This document shows, one piece after another, positions 1 through 5,228 of a DNA stretch of 5,716 nucleotides (positions are counted from its first letter, which is position 1; every line of letters begins with the position of its first letter). The stretch is taken from contig NZ_DJFS01000027.1 of NCBI RefSeq assembly GCF_002432125.1, positions 1 to 5,716 on the forward strand, read 5' to 3'. The position numbers and the translations under genes are program-made. The notes below the pieces were generated by a model that was not told the origin of the DNA, did not search any database, and worked only from the letters and a program-made list of their open reading frames with translations. The stretch is from Brevundimonas sp. UBA5866 (GTDB taxonomy: Bacteria; Pseudomonadota; Alphaproteobacteria; Caulobacterales; Caulobacteraceae).

Positions 1-98
1 GCCGGGGCGGCGTCCTGCGCCAGAGCCGGCGAACCTGCCATAAGGACGGCAGCGCCGGCCATGGCCAGGAGGATATTCGTCTTCTTGCTATCGAGCAT
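1..98 (-). CDS. Exported protein, N-terminal fragment (signal peptide only)
   Basis: The 5' end of a gene that continues beyond the left edge; only 32 codons are visible. From the ATG at 98 the translation has a short charged start (MLDSKKTN), a hydrophobic stretch at about residues 9-22 (ILLAMAGAAVLMAG), and then SPALA followed by QDAAP. This is a textbook Sec signal peptide with an A-x-A cleavage site after residue 27, so the product should be periplasmic, outer-membrane or otherwise envelope-associated. A possible Shine-Dalgarno AGGA lies 11 bases upstream of the ATG. A promoter candidate lies at 266-293, which would give a leader of about 160 nt. The mature domain is outside the window, so no function can be given. 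The region is too short to score as an ORF, but the signal peptide pattern and frame are convincing. Confidence 0.75.
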   Translation of the reverse strand, partial: MLDSKKTNILLAMAGAAVLMAGSPALAQDAAP

Positions 99-570
99 GT
101 TTCGCCAGTTCCTGCTTTGGTCTGACTCGTGGAACCCAAGAGACGCCCGCGTCAGTCGAACGCCTCTCAAATGAAATCTTAACCACCGCCGGATTTCTCC
201 CCCGCCGGTTGGCGCCGACCCCGTACTCGTACCAGACGGTACCGAGACAGTGATGGTGCAAAGTGACAATAGCCCTCTACCCCAGCCCTGCAAGTACGGA
301 ATGCGGTTAAAGTCCCTTTGGCGAACCCCTAACGGAGCGTCAAGGCCGTAAAATAGCTTTTACCTGATTGTTGAGAGAGCCCAGATCGTAAACGCAAAGA
401 TTTTGCGTGGTTTTCTGGAAGTGCGCACGAGCATATACCCAAGCTTGGATTCAGCGCGCGAAACGTCCAGTTCTCAAATATGACGATTTCGTGGCTCGCA
501 CGAATATGCCCTGCGGCATTTTGAACCGAGGAAAAATGATTTGGCGCTGTGCGGGAATAAAAAGGGGAGA
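99..570. other. Non-coding region between exported-protein gene and tRNA-Phe
   Basis: About 470 bases with no credible protein gene. Open frames crossing it run through the tRNA-Phe gene and give no recognisable protein. It contains a promoter candidate at 266-293. It also holds an imperfect hairpin around 225-246 (GTACC/GGTAC core, loop of 4, then CTC/GAG with one bulged base) that would fall in the leader of the exported-protein mRNA. A perfect 7-bp inverted repeat, ACGCAAA / TTTGCGT with a 3-base loop, lies at 393-409. A 5-bp hairpin, ATGCC / GGCAT with a 4-base loop, lies near 506-519. A run of five T on the minus strand at 559-563, just after tRNA-Phe, could help end its transcription, but I see no GC-rich stem in front of it other than the tRNA itself. 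Confidence 0.6.
266..293 (-). promoter_or_regulatory. Candidate sigma70-type promoter for the exported-protein gene
   Basis: On the minus strand TTGCAG (288-293) and TATTGT (266-271) are separated by 16 bases, a fair match to TTGACA and TATAAT. It points towards the signal-peptide gene starting at 98 and implies a leader of about 160 nt, which contains the imperfect hairpin near 225-246. This is inferred from motif match only. Confidence 0.4.
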
Positions 571-646
571 TGGTGCCCGGAGGCGGATTCGAACCACCGA
601 CACGCGGATTTTCAATCCGCTGCTCTACCAACTGAGCTATCCGGGC
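571..646 (-). tRNA. tRNA-Phe (anticodon GAA)
   Basis: A 76-nt cloverleaf on the minus strand. The acceptor arms GCCCGGA and TCCGGGC pair over all 7 bp. The D arm has the usual GCTC...GAGC, and the anticodon stem GCGGA/TCCGC encloses loop TTGAAAA with anticodon GAA. The T arm carries the TTCGAAT loop. The discriminator base is A and the CCA end is encoded (571-573 on the plus strand read TGG). It follows yacG by 81 bp in the same direction and has its own promoter candidate at 690-718. Confidence 0.97.
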
Positions 647-689
647 ATCTCTGCTTCGCTGCGGGCGTCTGCGCCGCGGCGAGGTGGTC

Positions 690-718
690 TCTATAGGGGG
701 AGTGTTTCGGGCTGTCTA
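690..718 (-). promoter_or_regulatory. Promoter of tRNA-Phe
   Basis: On the minus strand TAGACA (713-718, five of six matches to TTGACA) and TATAGA (690-695) are separated by an ideal 17 bases. Transcription would start near 683, giving a leader of about 37 nt before the tRNA. The leader is very GC-rich and includes a 10-bp palindrome CGCCGCGGCG at 672-681. It begins just 10 bp after the yacG stop, so tRNA-Phe can be made independently of the upstream operon. Confidence 0.6.
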
Positions 719-727
719 GAGGCTAAT

Positions 728-892
728 TCACTCAATTCCGCGATCTTTTTCATCAATCTCTTCTTCGGGCCCCGGAATGGTATAGCTGCCGCTGAACCAG
801 CGGTTCAGGTCCACATCCGCACAGTGGCGCGAGCAAAAGGGTTTGTATTGCGCAACCGTCTCGTTGCGTCGGCAAATGGGACATAGAGCCAT
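728..892 (-). CDS. yacG: DNA gyrase inhibitor YacG, zinc-finger protein
   Basis: A 54-residue protein of the YacG family. In E. coli the family binds GyrB and inhibits gyrase. The four zinc ligands are visible as C4-x2-C7-x12-C20-x3-C24, in CPIC and PFCSRHC. The diagnostic stretch follows (ADVDLNRWFSGSYTIPG, residues 25-41), then an acidic tail rich in Glu and Asp. The start is the ATG at 892. Upstream extension of the frame would run into the RNase gene and lacks family similarity. An AAGGG ribosome-binding site lies 8 bases before this ATG. It begins only 5 bp after the RNase E/G-like stop codon, so it is the last protein gene of the infA-maf-RNase-yacG operon. The Cys7-Cys20 spacing is shorter than in the E. 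coli protein (12 rather than 15 residues), which is normal for alphaproteobacterial members as I recall them. Confidence 0.93.
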   Translation of the reverse strand: MALCPICRRNETVAQYKPFCSRHCADVDLNRWFSGSYTIPGPEEEIDEKDRGIE

Positions 893-897
893 AGGCT

Positions 898-1908
898 TCA
901 CCCTTCTCTTATAATGTACTGACCTGGCGCACCGTCTGGACGCAGACGGGCGCGTGGCCCCAATTGACCGACAAGCGGTGTCAGAAAGTCTGAATCGGCC
1001 GGTCCGCACACCAAATCGTAAAAAGGTGTAGCTGTGTCCGCCAGCAAGGCCCTTCTCAAAGCCCTCAAAGCCGACAAAGGCTTCGCCTCCCCCGCCGCAA
1101 GACGTTCGTCCAGCGGACGGTAACGCCAGGGCAGCGACAGCTGGACCAGACCGAACCGGCTGACAGGCCCAAATGAAACCTGATCGAATCCGGCAAAGGC
1201 CGATTTGGCAGTGCCAAGCACGGCATCGCCAGAAAATCCCACGCCAGCCAGGTCGATGACCACCGTGCCGGCCCAGTGGCGCAGCCTGAGCTGTCGCGCC
1301 ACTTCGTTCAGGCCATAGCGGTTGACCTGTTCCCTGCCCTTTCGGCTGTCCTTGCCGGGCAAGGGCGCATAGTCGATATCAGCGGCGATCAACGCACGTG
1401 TCCGCTGTACGGATAGATCCAGCCCGACCTCAGGGTTCACCACATGGGTCTGGAGAACGTCATCCTCGGCCTGAAGCGACATTTCGATCGCCTCGTGCCC
1501 GGTGACGGGCAATTCCTTACCCGCCATATGCTGGATGATCTGTCGGACGGAAGGACCGGCTATGACCAGCCCGACGTCGCCATCGGAATCACCCAGAGCC
1601 TTAAGAACCGGACCTTTTGATTCCCGGGGCTCTGCCGTCACTTCGACCAGAAGTCTCGAACCTTCGGTCAAATGCTGATTCTTGGGCAGGGGCATGAAGC
1701 CGAATGGCTCACCGCACCCCAGATCGACAAAGGCCGCCCTGATTCCCGGTTCGATACGGGCAATACGCCCGACGACACGTGACCCGAGCCGATGTTCGGG
1801 CCGGTCGCTATCGCGCTCTATATATAGAGAGTGGATCTTGTCATCCCAGACGACGATGCCACGGGTTTCACCGGGCATCTCGTCCAGAAAGAATCGCATG
1901 CCGGACAA
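898..1908 (-). CDS. Short ribonuclease E/G family protein
   Basis: A 336-residue member of the RNase E/G family, reduced to the S1 and catalytic core; E. coli RNase G is about 489 residues. An S1-like OB domain occupies about residues 42-105 (GRIARIEPGIRAAFVDLG is characteristic). The DNase I-like catalytic part follows, with VQRTRALIAADID (167-179), LNEVARQLRLR (200-210), VVIDL (216-220) and VSRFGLVQLS (249-258). Asp177 and Asp219 match the Mg-binding Asp303 and Asp346 of E. coli RNase E. The position of Asn305 is Asp179 here. The CPxC zinc link used for tetramerisation is absent, as is the degradosome scaffold. It lies 6 bp after maf and 5 bp before yacG. The start is uncertain: TTG at 1908 gives an N-terminus of family-like length and has a weak TAAG 5 bases upstream, while an in-frame ATG at 1899 lacks any Shine-Dalgarno. 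It probably acts in RNA processing, but whether it is an active endonuclease is inference. Confidence 0.88.
   Translation of the reverse strand: MSGMRFFLDEMPGETRGIVVWDDKIHSLYIERDSDRPEHRLGSRVVGRIARIEPGIRAAFVDLGCGEPFGFMPLPKNQHLTEGSRLLVEVTAEPRESKGPVLKALGDSDGDVGLVIAGPSVRQIIQHMAGKELPVTGHEAIEMSLQAEDDVLQTHVVNPEVGLDLSVQRTRALIAADIDYAPLPGKDSRKGREQVNRYGLNEVARQLRLRHWAGTVVIDLAGVGFSGDAVLGTAKSAFAGFDQVSFGPVSRFGLVQLSLPWRYRPLDERLAAGEAKPLSALRALRRALLADTATPFYDLVCGPADSDFLTPLVGQLGPRARLRPDGAPGQYIIREG
1816..1829. repeat. 14-bp perfect AT-rich palindrome inside the RNase E/G-like gene
   Basis: A perfect 14-bp palindrome with CTCT/AGAG arms around a TATATA centre. It lies within codons 27-31 of the RNase gene. It encodes Leu-Tyr-Ile with CTA TAT ATA, which includes two codons usually rare in GC-rich genomes. 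The AT block stands out against its GC-rich surroundings. Confidence 0.7.
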
Positions 1909-1914
1909 GGCGAC

Positions 1915-2511
1915 TTAACTCGCCGGTCGCCAGCCAGCGCCATGCAGAAGATTGCTGGCCTCGTACAGCGGCAGGCCCATCACGGCAGGATGGCTGCCGA
2001 CGATGCGCTGGATAAAGGCCGCTGCACGACCCTGAATGCCATAACCGCCAGCCTTGCCGCGCCACTCGCCAGAGGCGACATAGGCGTCGATTTCAGCGTC
2101 AGACAGGGTTTTGAACGTGACGCGCGTATCCACCACGCGCCAGGATGTGCGGCCTTCGGATACAACAGCAATGCCGGTGAAGACGCGGTGATTGCGCCCC
2201 GACAGCAGTTTCAGGAAGCGCCGTGCCTCCGCCTCGTCCGCGGGTTTCTCCAGCAGGCGACGGCCCACAGCAACGACCGTATCCGCCGCCAGCACCACAT
2301 CATCAGGGTGACGCTGCGCCACGACATCGGCCTTGGACGTCGCCAGACGCTGGGCCAGACGGCTCGGCATTTCTGCCTTGAGCGGTGTCTCGTCGATATC
2401 GGCAGGATCGATTTGATCGGGCACGATCCCGATCTGCGCCAGGAGCTCTACCCGGCGCGGGCTCGAAGAGGCCAGAACCAATTTGCGAGCCGGGGCGTCA
2501 GGACGCGACAA
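1915..2511 (-). CDS. maf: Maf family nucleotide pyrophosphatase (YhdE type)
   Basis: A 198-residue Maf/Ham1-fold protein. The family hydrolyses non-canonical or selected nucleoside triphosphates to the monophosphate and pyrophosphate. The YhdE branch prefers dTTP and UTP (and modified uridines) and is linked to septum inhibition. Visible motifs are LASSSPRR (13-20, substrate and phosphate binding), the metal/catalytic Asp77 in AADTVV (75-80), EKPADEAEA (88-96), LSGRNHRVFTG (103-113), KAGGYGIQG (153-161) and VGSHPAVMGLPL (171-182). SPRR and KAGGYGIQG place it with YhdE rather than with the 7-methyl-GTPase YceF. The start is TTG at 2511. An AAGGA ribosome-binding site overlaps the infA stop and lies 6 bases upstream, and the next ATG (residue 48) would remove the LASSSPRR motif. 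It lies 9 bp after infA and 6 bp before the RNase gene. Confidence 0.94.
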   Translation of the reverse strand: MSRPDAPARKLVLASSSPRRVELLAQIGIVPDQIDPADIDETPLKAEMPSRLAQRLATSKADVVAQRHPDDVVLAADTVVAVGRRLLEKPADEAEARRFLKLLSGRNHRVFTGIAVVSEGRTSWRVVDTRVTFKTLSDAEIDAYVASGEWRGKAGGYGIQGRAAAFIQRIVGSHPAVMGLPLYEASNLLHGAGWRPAS

Positions 2512-2517
2512 GGCGCG

Positions 2518-2522
2518 TCCTT
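2518..2522 (-). promoter_or_regulatory. Ribosome-binding site that fixes the TTG start of maf
   Basis: AAGGA on the minus strand, 6 bases before the TTG at 2511. Its first two bases are part of the infA TAA stop. This overlap suggests translational coupling of maf to infA and supports the non-ATG start. Confidence 0.65.
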
Positions 2523-2739
2523 ACTTGAAGCGATAGGTGATACGACCCTTGGTCAGGTCATACGGGGTCATTTCAACCAGGACCTTGTCGCCAGCCAGCA
2601 CGCGGATGCGGTTCTTGCGCATCTTGCCTGCCGTGTGGGCAATGATCTCGTGGTCGTTTTCCAGCGTCACGCGGAACGTGGCGTTCGGCAGCAGTTCGCT
2701 GACCACGCCGGGGAACTCAAGCAGTTCTTCCTTAGCCAT
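2521..2739 (-). CDS. infA: Translation initiation factor IF-1
   Basis: 72 residues, the standard IF-1 length, and near-identical in pattern to the bacterial family throughout. It starts MAKEELLEFPG, then shows the OB-fold core FRVTLENDHEIIAHTAGKMRKNRIR (22-46), and ends with LAGDKVLVEMTPYDLTKGRITYRFK. IF-1 binds the 30S A site and assists IF-2 and IF-3 in initiation. The ATG at 2739 has a GAGAGG ribosome-binding site 4 bases upstream. It is preceded by 106 bp of non-coding DNA with a promoter candidate and followed closely by maf, so it probably heads the infA-maf-RNase-yacG operon. Confidence 0.98.
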   Translation of the reverse strand: MAKEELLEFPGVVSELLPNATFRVTLENDHEIIAHTAGKMRKNRIRVLAGDKVLVEMTPYDLTKGRITYRFK

Positions 2740-2771
2740 GCGGCCTCTCTCGCCCGATGAAACAGCAATGG

Positions 2772-2784
2772 GCCCGCGCCGGGC
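2772..2784 (-). other. Small GC hairpin in the infA leader
   Basis: A perfect 5-bp stem, GCCCG / CGGGC, with a 3-base loop, about 33 bases before the infA start. It lies just downstream of the promoter candidate, so it would sit near the 5' end of the mRNA. There is no T-run, so it is not a terminator. It could be an mRNA-stabilising or translation-tuning element, or chance. Confidence 0.3.
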
Positions 2785-2797
2785 GTTGACGCGAGCC

Positions 2798-2826
2798 TAT
2801 GATTGGAGGGCGCTCTAATGCACCAA
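2798..2826 (-). promoter_or_regulatory. Candidate promoter of the infA operon
   Basis: On the minus strand TTGGTG (2821-2826) and ATCATA (2798-2803) are separated by 17 bases, placing the start point about 50 bases before the infA ATG. It lies in the only long gap (106 bp) between murA and yacG, where a promoter for the highly expressed infA is expected. The match to consensus is moderate. Confidence 0.4.
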
Positions 2827-2845
2827 AACTGTGGCTTAGTCGAGT

Positions 2846-3307
2846 TCAGCCGCGTCGATATAGGGCGCAAACCAGAGTGAACAGGCGACGCGAGGTCTCT
2901 TTGTCCATCTCGACCTTGCCCTCAAGACGGGTCTGGAGCAGTTCGGCACCTTCGTTATGAAGGCCGCGTCGTCCCATATCGACCGACTCGATCTGACTGG
3001 GAGAGGAGCCTTTCAGCGCCTCGTAATAGCTTTCGCAGATCAGGCCGTAATCACGGATCACAGCCTTCAGCGGCGTCAGAGAGAGCGCGTGGACGTGATT
3101 GTAGTTCGGCCCCGATATGTCGAACACCAGACGATTGTCCTGCGAGGACAGCTTAAGCGCATATGGCGCGCCCTGCCCGCCCGCAGGTTTGAACACATTG
3201 GCCTCGACAAGATCGAAGATAGCAACACGACGCTCGTGTTCGATCTCGGCCGTAGCCGCAGGCAGAGTGCCGCTATCGATATCGATCTTCGTCAGATCCG
3301 CATTCAT
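2846..3307 (-). CDS. UPF0262 family protein
   Basis: A 153-residue protein of the uncharacterised UPF0262 family, found in Alphaproteobacteria. Family-typical stretches are NRLVFDI (58-64), HALSLTPLKAVIRDYGLICESYYEAL (73-98), IESVDMGRRGLHNEGAELLQTRLEGKVEMD (106-135) and TSRRLFTLVCALYRRG (138-153). There is no signal peptide or membrane segment, so it is probably cytosolic. The start chosen is ATG at 3307, because GAGG lies 9 bases upstream; an in-frame TTG at 3313 would be only 3 bases from that site. The gene starts 11 bp after the DUF2948 stop. From memory, hisD usually lies between these two genes and a low-molecular-weight phosphatase gene usually lies between this gene and infA. Neither is here. 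The molecular function is unknown. Confidence 0.92.
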   Translation of the reverse strand: MNADLTKIDIDSGTLPAATAEIEHERRVAIFDLVEANVFKPAGGQGAPYALKLSSQDNRLVFDISGPNYNHVHALSLTPLKAVIRDYGLICESYYEALKGSSPSQIESVDMGRRGLHNEGAELLQTRLEGKVEMDKETSRRLFTLVCALYRRG

Positions 3308-3313
3308 ATTCAA

Positions 3314-3326
3314 AAGCCTCAGGCTT
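3314..3326 (-). promoter_or_regulatory. Hairpin holding the UPF0262 ribosome-binding site and the DUF2948 stop codon
   Basis: On the minus strand AAGCC and GGCTT pair perfectly around a 3-base loop that is exactly the TGA stop of the DUF2948 gene (3319-3321). The GAGG Shine-Dalgarno of the next gene (3317-3320) spans the loop and the 3' arm of the stem. A ribosome terminating at the TGA would melt the stem and expose GAGG, so this could be a translational-coupling device. The stem is only 5 bp, so its stability in vivo is uncertain. Confidence 0.35.
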
Positions 3327-3822
3327 CATCAGCAGGTTTGTCGTCGTCCGCCGGATGTTCGGGCGCAGTACGGGTCGGCCACCGATCAGAAAGGTCTGTC
3401 AGCACAGCGTCAAGGCATTCCACGTCAATACGCAGATCACCACCGCCCGCAAACATCATGATAACCCGGCCTGAAGGCGCATCGGTTTCGACGAAATCAA
3501 TCGCCAGCAACTCCAGCGCGCTTTCGGGCGCACGCGGCAGGCGGCGGCTTTTCACCGCCTGAACGTCACCGAACTGCATGGCGGAGGCCACACGCGTGCC
3601 TCCGCATTCCCAGCAGAAACGAGACAGAACCAGCGTCAAACGACGCGCCTTGCGTTCCCAGCGGATATCCACGGGCCGCATGACGGCATCCTGGAGCGCC
3701 GCCGAAATGATCTGCAGATCGTCAGCATCTTCGGCCAACAGGCGCAGCGGCGGAATGTCCGTGCCGGACGAACCGTCACCGTGGCTGTGGACCTCTTGGA
3801 TACTGTCGATCTGCTCTGTCAT
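3319..3822 (-). CDS. DUF2948 family protein
   Basis: A 167-residue protein matching the DUF2948 pattern, an uncharacterised alphaproteobacterial family commonly next to murA. After a non-conserved polar N-terminus (1-24), the family core runs from PPLRLLAEDADDLQIISAALQDAV (24-47) through VDIRWERKARRLTLVLSRFCWE (51-72), FGDVQAVKSR (84-93), LELLAIDF (103-110), and ending near MMFAGGGDLRIDVECLDAVLTDL (122-144). The tail is acidic and probably disordered. The sequence suggests an alpha/beta cytosolic protein; no catalytic motif is evident. The ATG at 3822 is 3 bp after the murA stop, so the two are very likely co-transcribed and translationally coupled. Its own Shine-Dalgarno is weak (AAGAG about 9 bases upstream, inside murA). 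No function can be assigned. Confidence 0.9.
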   Translation of the reverse strand: MTEQIDSIQEVHSHGDGSSGTDIPPLRLLAEDADDLQIISAALQDAVMRPVDIRWERKARRLTLVLSRFCWECGGTRVASAMQFGDVQAVKSRRLPRAPESALELLAIDFVETDAPSGRVIMMFAGGGDLRIDVECLDAVLTDLSDRWPTRTAPEHPADDDKPADEA

Positions 3823-3825
3823 CAG

Positions 3826-5118
3826 TCAGTGCTCTTGGCCGTCGCCTTTTATGCGCCGGACGTCTGCACCGCAGGCCCCCAGCTTGTCTTCCATTCGCTC
3901 GAAGCCACGGTCGAGGTGATAGACGCGGCCAACCGTGGTTTCACCCTCGGCAACCAGACCGGCGATCACAAGCGACATCGAGGCCCGAAGGTCTGTCGCC
4001 ATGACCGGAGCGCCGCGCAGTTGCTCGACACCCCGCACACGGGCTTCGCCTGCGGACACGGTAATATCGGCCCCGAGACGCATCAGTTCCGGTGCGTGCA
4101 TGAAACGGTTCTCGAAAATCGTCTCGTGAATCACGCTTTCGCCCTCGGCGAGGGTCATCAGCGTCATGAACTGGGCCTGCAGATCGGTGGCAAAGCCCGG
4201 ATAGATCTCCGTGGTCGCATTCACCGCCTTCAGACGGACCGACGGATCGCGACGCACTACATAGTCGCCATTGGCTTCCTCGGAAATCTCCACGCCCGAC
4301 TGACGCATCAAATCCGTCAGGGCCGTGATCAGGTCGGCGCGCCCCTTGGTCAGTCGCACTTCGCCGCCCGCCATAGCCGCCGCCACAGCATAAGAGCCCA
4401 TTTCGATGCGGTCCGGAATCACCGACCAGTCCGTGCCCTTCAGCGAGGTCACGCCGGTGATCACCAGTTCGTCGGTATCCAGACCCTCGATCTTGGCACC
4501 CATCGAGATAAGGCAGCGGGCCAGGTCGCCGATCTCCGGCTCCTTGGCCGCGCGTTTGAGCACGGTCGTGCCATTGGCCATGACAGCCGCCAGCAGGGCA
4601 TGCTCGGTCGCGCCGACCGAAACAAACGGGAACTCGATCTCTGCGCCTTGCAGGCCGTTCGGCACCGAGGCGGTGACATAGCCCTCGTCCAGCTCGATCT
4701 TCGCGCCCATGGCTTCCAGCGCCATCAGGTGCAGATCGACCGGACGCGCACCGATGGTGCAGCCTCCCGGCAGCGAGACCTTGGCCGCGCCGGTGCGGGC
4801 CAGCAGCGGCCCCAGCACGTTGAACGAAGCCCGCATCTGGCGGACCAGATCATAGGGGGCGAACGTCGACTTGATCTCGCGGGCGTCAAAGACGGTCTGC
4901 TGACCATCCGCGCCATCGCTCTCGGTGACTTCGATGCCGAACTCGCGCAGCAGAGCGCCCAGAAAGCGGGTGTCTGCCAGACGCGGCATATTGGTCAGGC
5001 GGATCGGCTCCGATGTCAGAATCGAAGCGGCCATCAGCTTGATGGCGGAATTCTTGGCGCCACTAACGGGAATCGAGCCGTTCAGGCGATTGCCGCCGTG
5101 GATGACAATGCTGTCCAT
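3826..5118 (-). CDS. murA: UDP-N-acetylglucosamine 1-carboxyvinyltransferase MurA
   Basis: A 430-residue EPT-family enzyme of full family length. It transfers enolpyruvate from PEP to UDP-GlcNAc, the first committed cytosolic step of peptidoglycan synthesis, and is the fosfomycin target. The N-terminus has the substrate-binding SGAKNSA with Lys22 and Asn23. The flexible loop SLPGGCTIGARPVDLH (115-130) carries the catalytic Cys120, so the enzyme should be fosfomycin-sensitive rather than the Asp type. YPGFATD (306-312) gives the conserved Asp312, and DRGFERMEDKLGACGA (403-418) closes the domain. The start is ATG at 5118 with GAAGG 5 bases upstream. A longer GTG-initiated reading from 5142 adds eight residues not seen in the family. 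It heads the murA-DUF2948-UPF0262 group. A 110-bp non-coding gap precedes it. Confidence 0.98.
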   Translation of the reverse strand: MDSIVIHGGNRLNGSIPVSGAKNSAIKLMAASILTSEPIRLTNMPRLADTRFLGALLREFGIEVTESDGADGQQTVFDAREIKSTFAPYDLVRQMRASFNVLGPLLARTGAAKVSLPGGCTIGARPVDLHLMALEAMGAKIELDEGYVTASVPNGLQGAEIEFPFVSVGATEHALLAAVMANGTTVLKRAAKEPEIGDLARCLISMGAKIEGLDTDELVITGVTSLKGTDWSVIPDRIEMGSYAVAAAMAGGEVRLTKGRADLITALTDLMRQSGVEISEEANGDYVVRRDPSVRLKAVNATTEIYPGFATDLQAQFMTLMTLAEGESVIHETIFENRFMHAPELMRLGADITVSAGEARVRGVEQLRGAPVMATDLRASMSLVIAGLVAEGETTVGRVYHLDRGFERMEDKLGACGADVRRIKGDGQEH

Positions 5119-5167
5119 GGAAACCTTCAGAACCAGTACCACTGCGGTCCGGTGGATCGGCTATCTA

Positions 5168-5179
5168 GCAAGGCCTTGC
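5168..5179. other. 12-bp perfect palindrome upstream of murA
   Basis: GCAAGGCCTTGC, a perfect 12-bp palindrome, lies 49 bp before the murA start in the 110-bp gap. It could be an operator, but about one such palindrome is expected by chance in a window this long. I found no convincing consensus promoter in this gap. Confidence 0.2.
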
Positions 5180-5228
5180 GGTCGCATGGAAGCCTGTTTT
5201 CAACTCACCTTTGGTGACACCGCAACCT

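Noticed and set aside
174..190. A TTAACCA half-site resembling a CtrA binding site near 178
   Set aside because: There is no properly spaced second TTAA half-site, so a single short word is not evidence.
329..631. A 100-codon minus-strand open frame starting inside tRNA-Phe
   Set aside because: Its first 20 codons translate the tRNA (the typical VGGSNPPPG signature of tRNA read as protein), and the rest shows no protein-like pattern.
407..886. A 159-codon plus-strand open frame across tRNA-Phe and yacG
   Set aside because: It overlaps the tRNA (RRIRTTDTRIFNPLLYQLSYPG is a tRNA translation) and is antisense to yacG.
893..1009. A longer YacG starting at 1009
   Set aside because: The added 39 residues overlap the RNase gene and lack similarity to YacG, whereas the ATG at 892 has a ribosome-binding site and begins just before the first zinc ligands.
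1831..2760. A 309-codon plus-strand open frame antisense to maf and infA
   Set aside because: It covers two clearly identified genes on the opposite strand and has no family similarity.
3781..5217. A 478-codon open frame on the plus strand antisense to murA
   Set aside because: murA is unmistakable on the other strand. The antisense translation is rich in His, Arg and Gln with no recognisable domain, as expected of a GC-rich shadow frame.
5205..5217. A TCACC-TTT-GGTGA hairpin after the small gene upstream of murA as a terminator
   Set aside because: Only 5 bp of stem and no T-run in either direction; it does not look able to terminate transcription.
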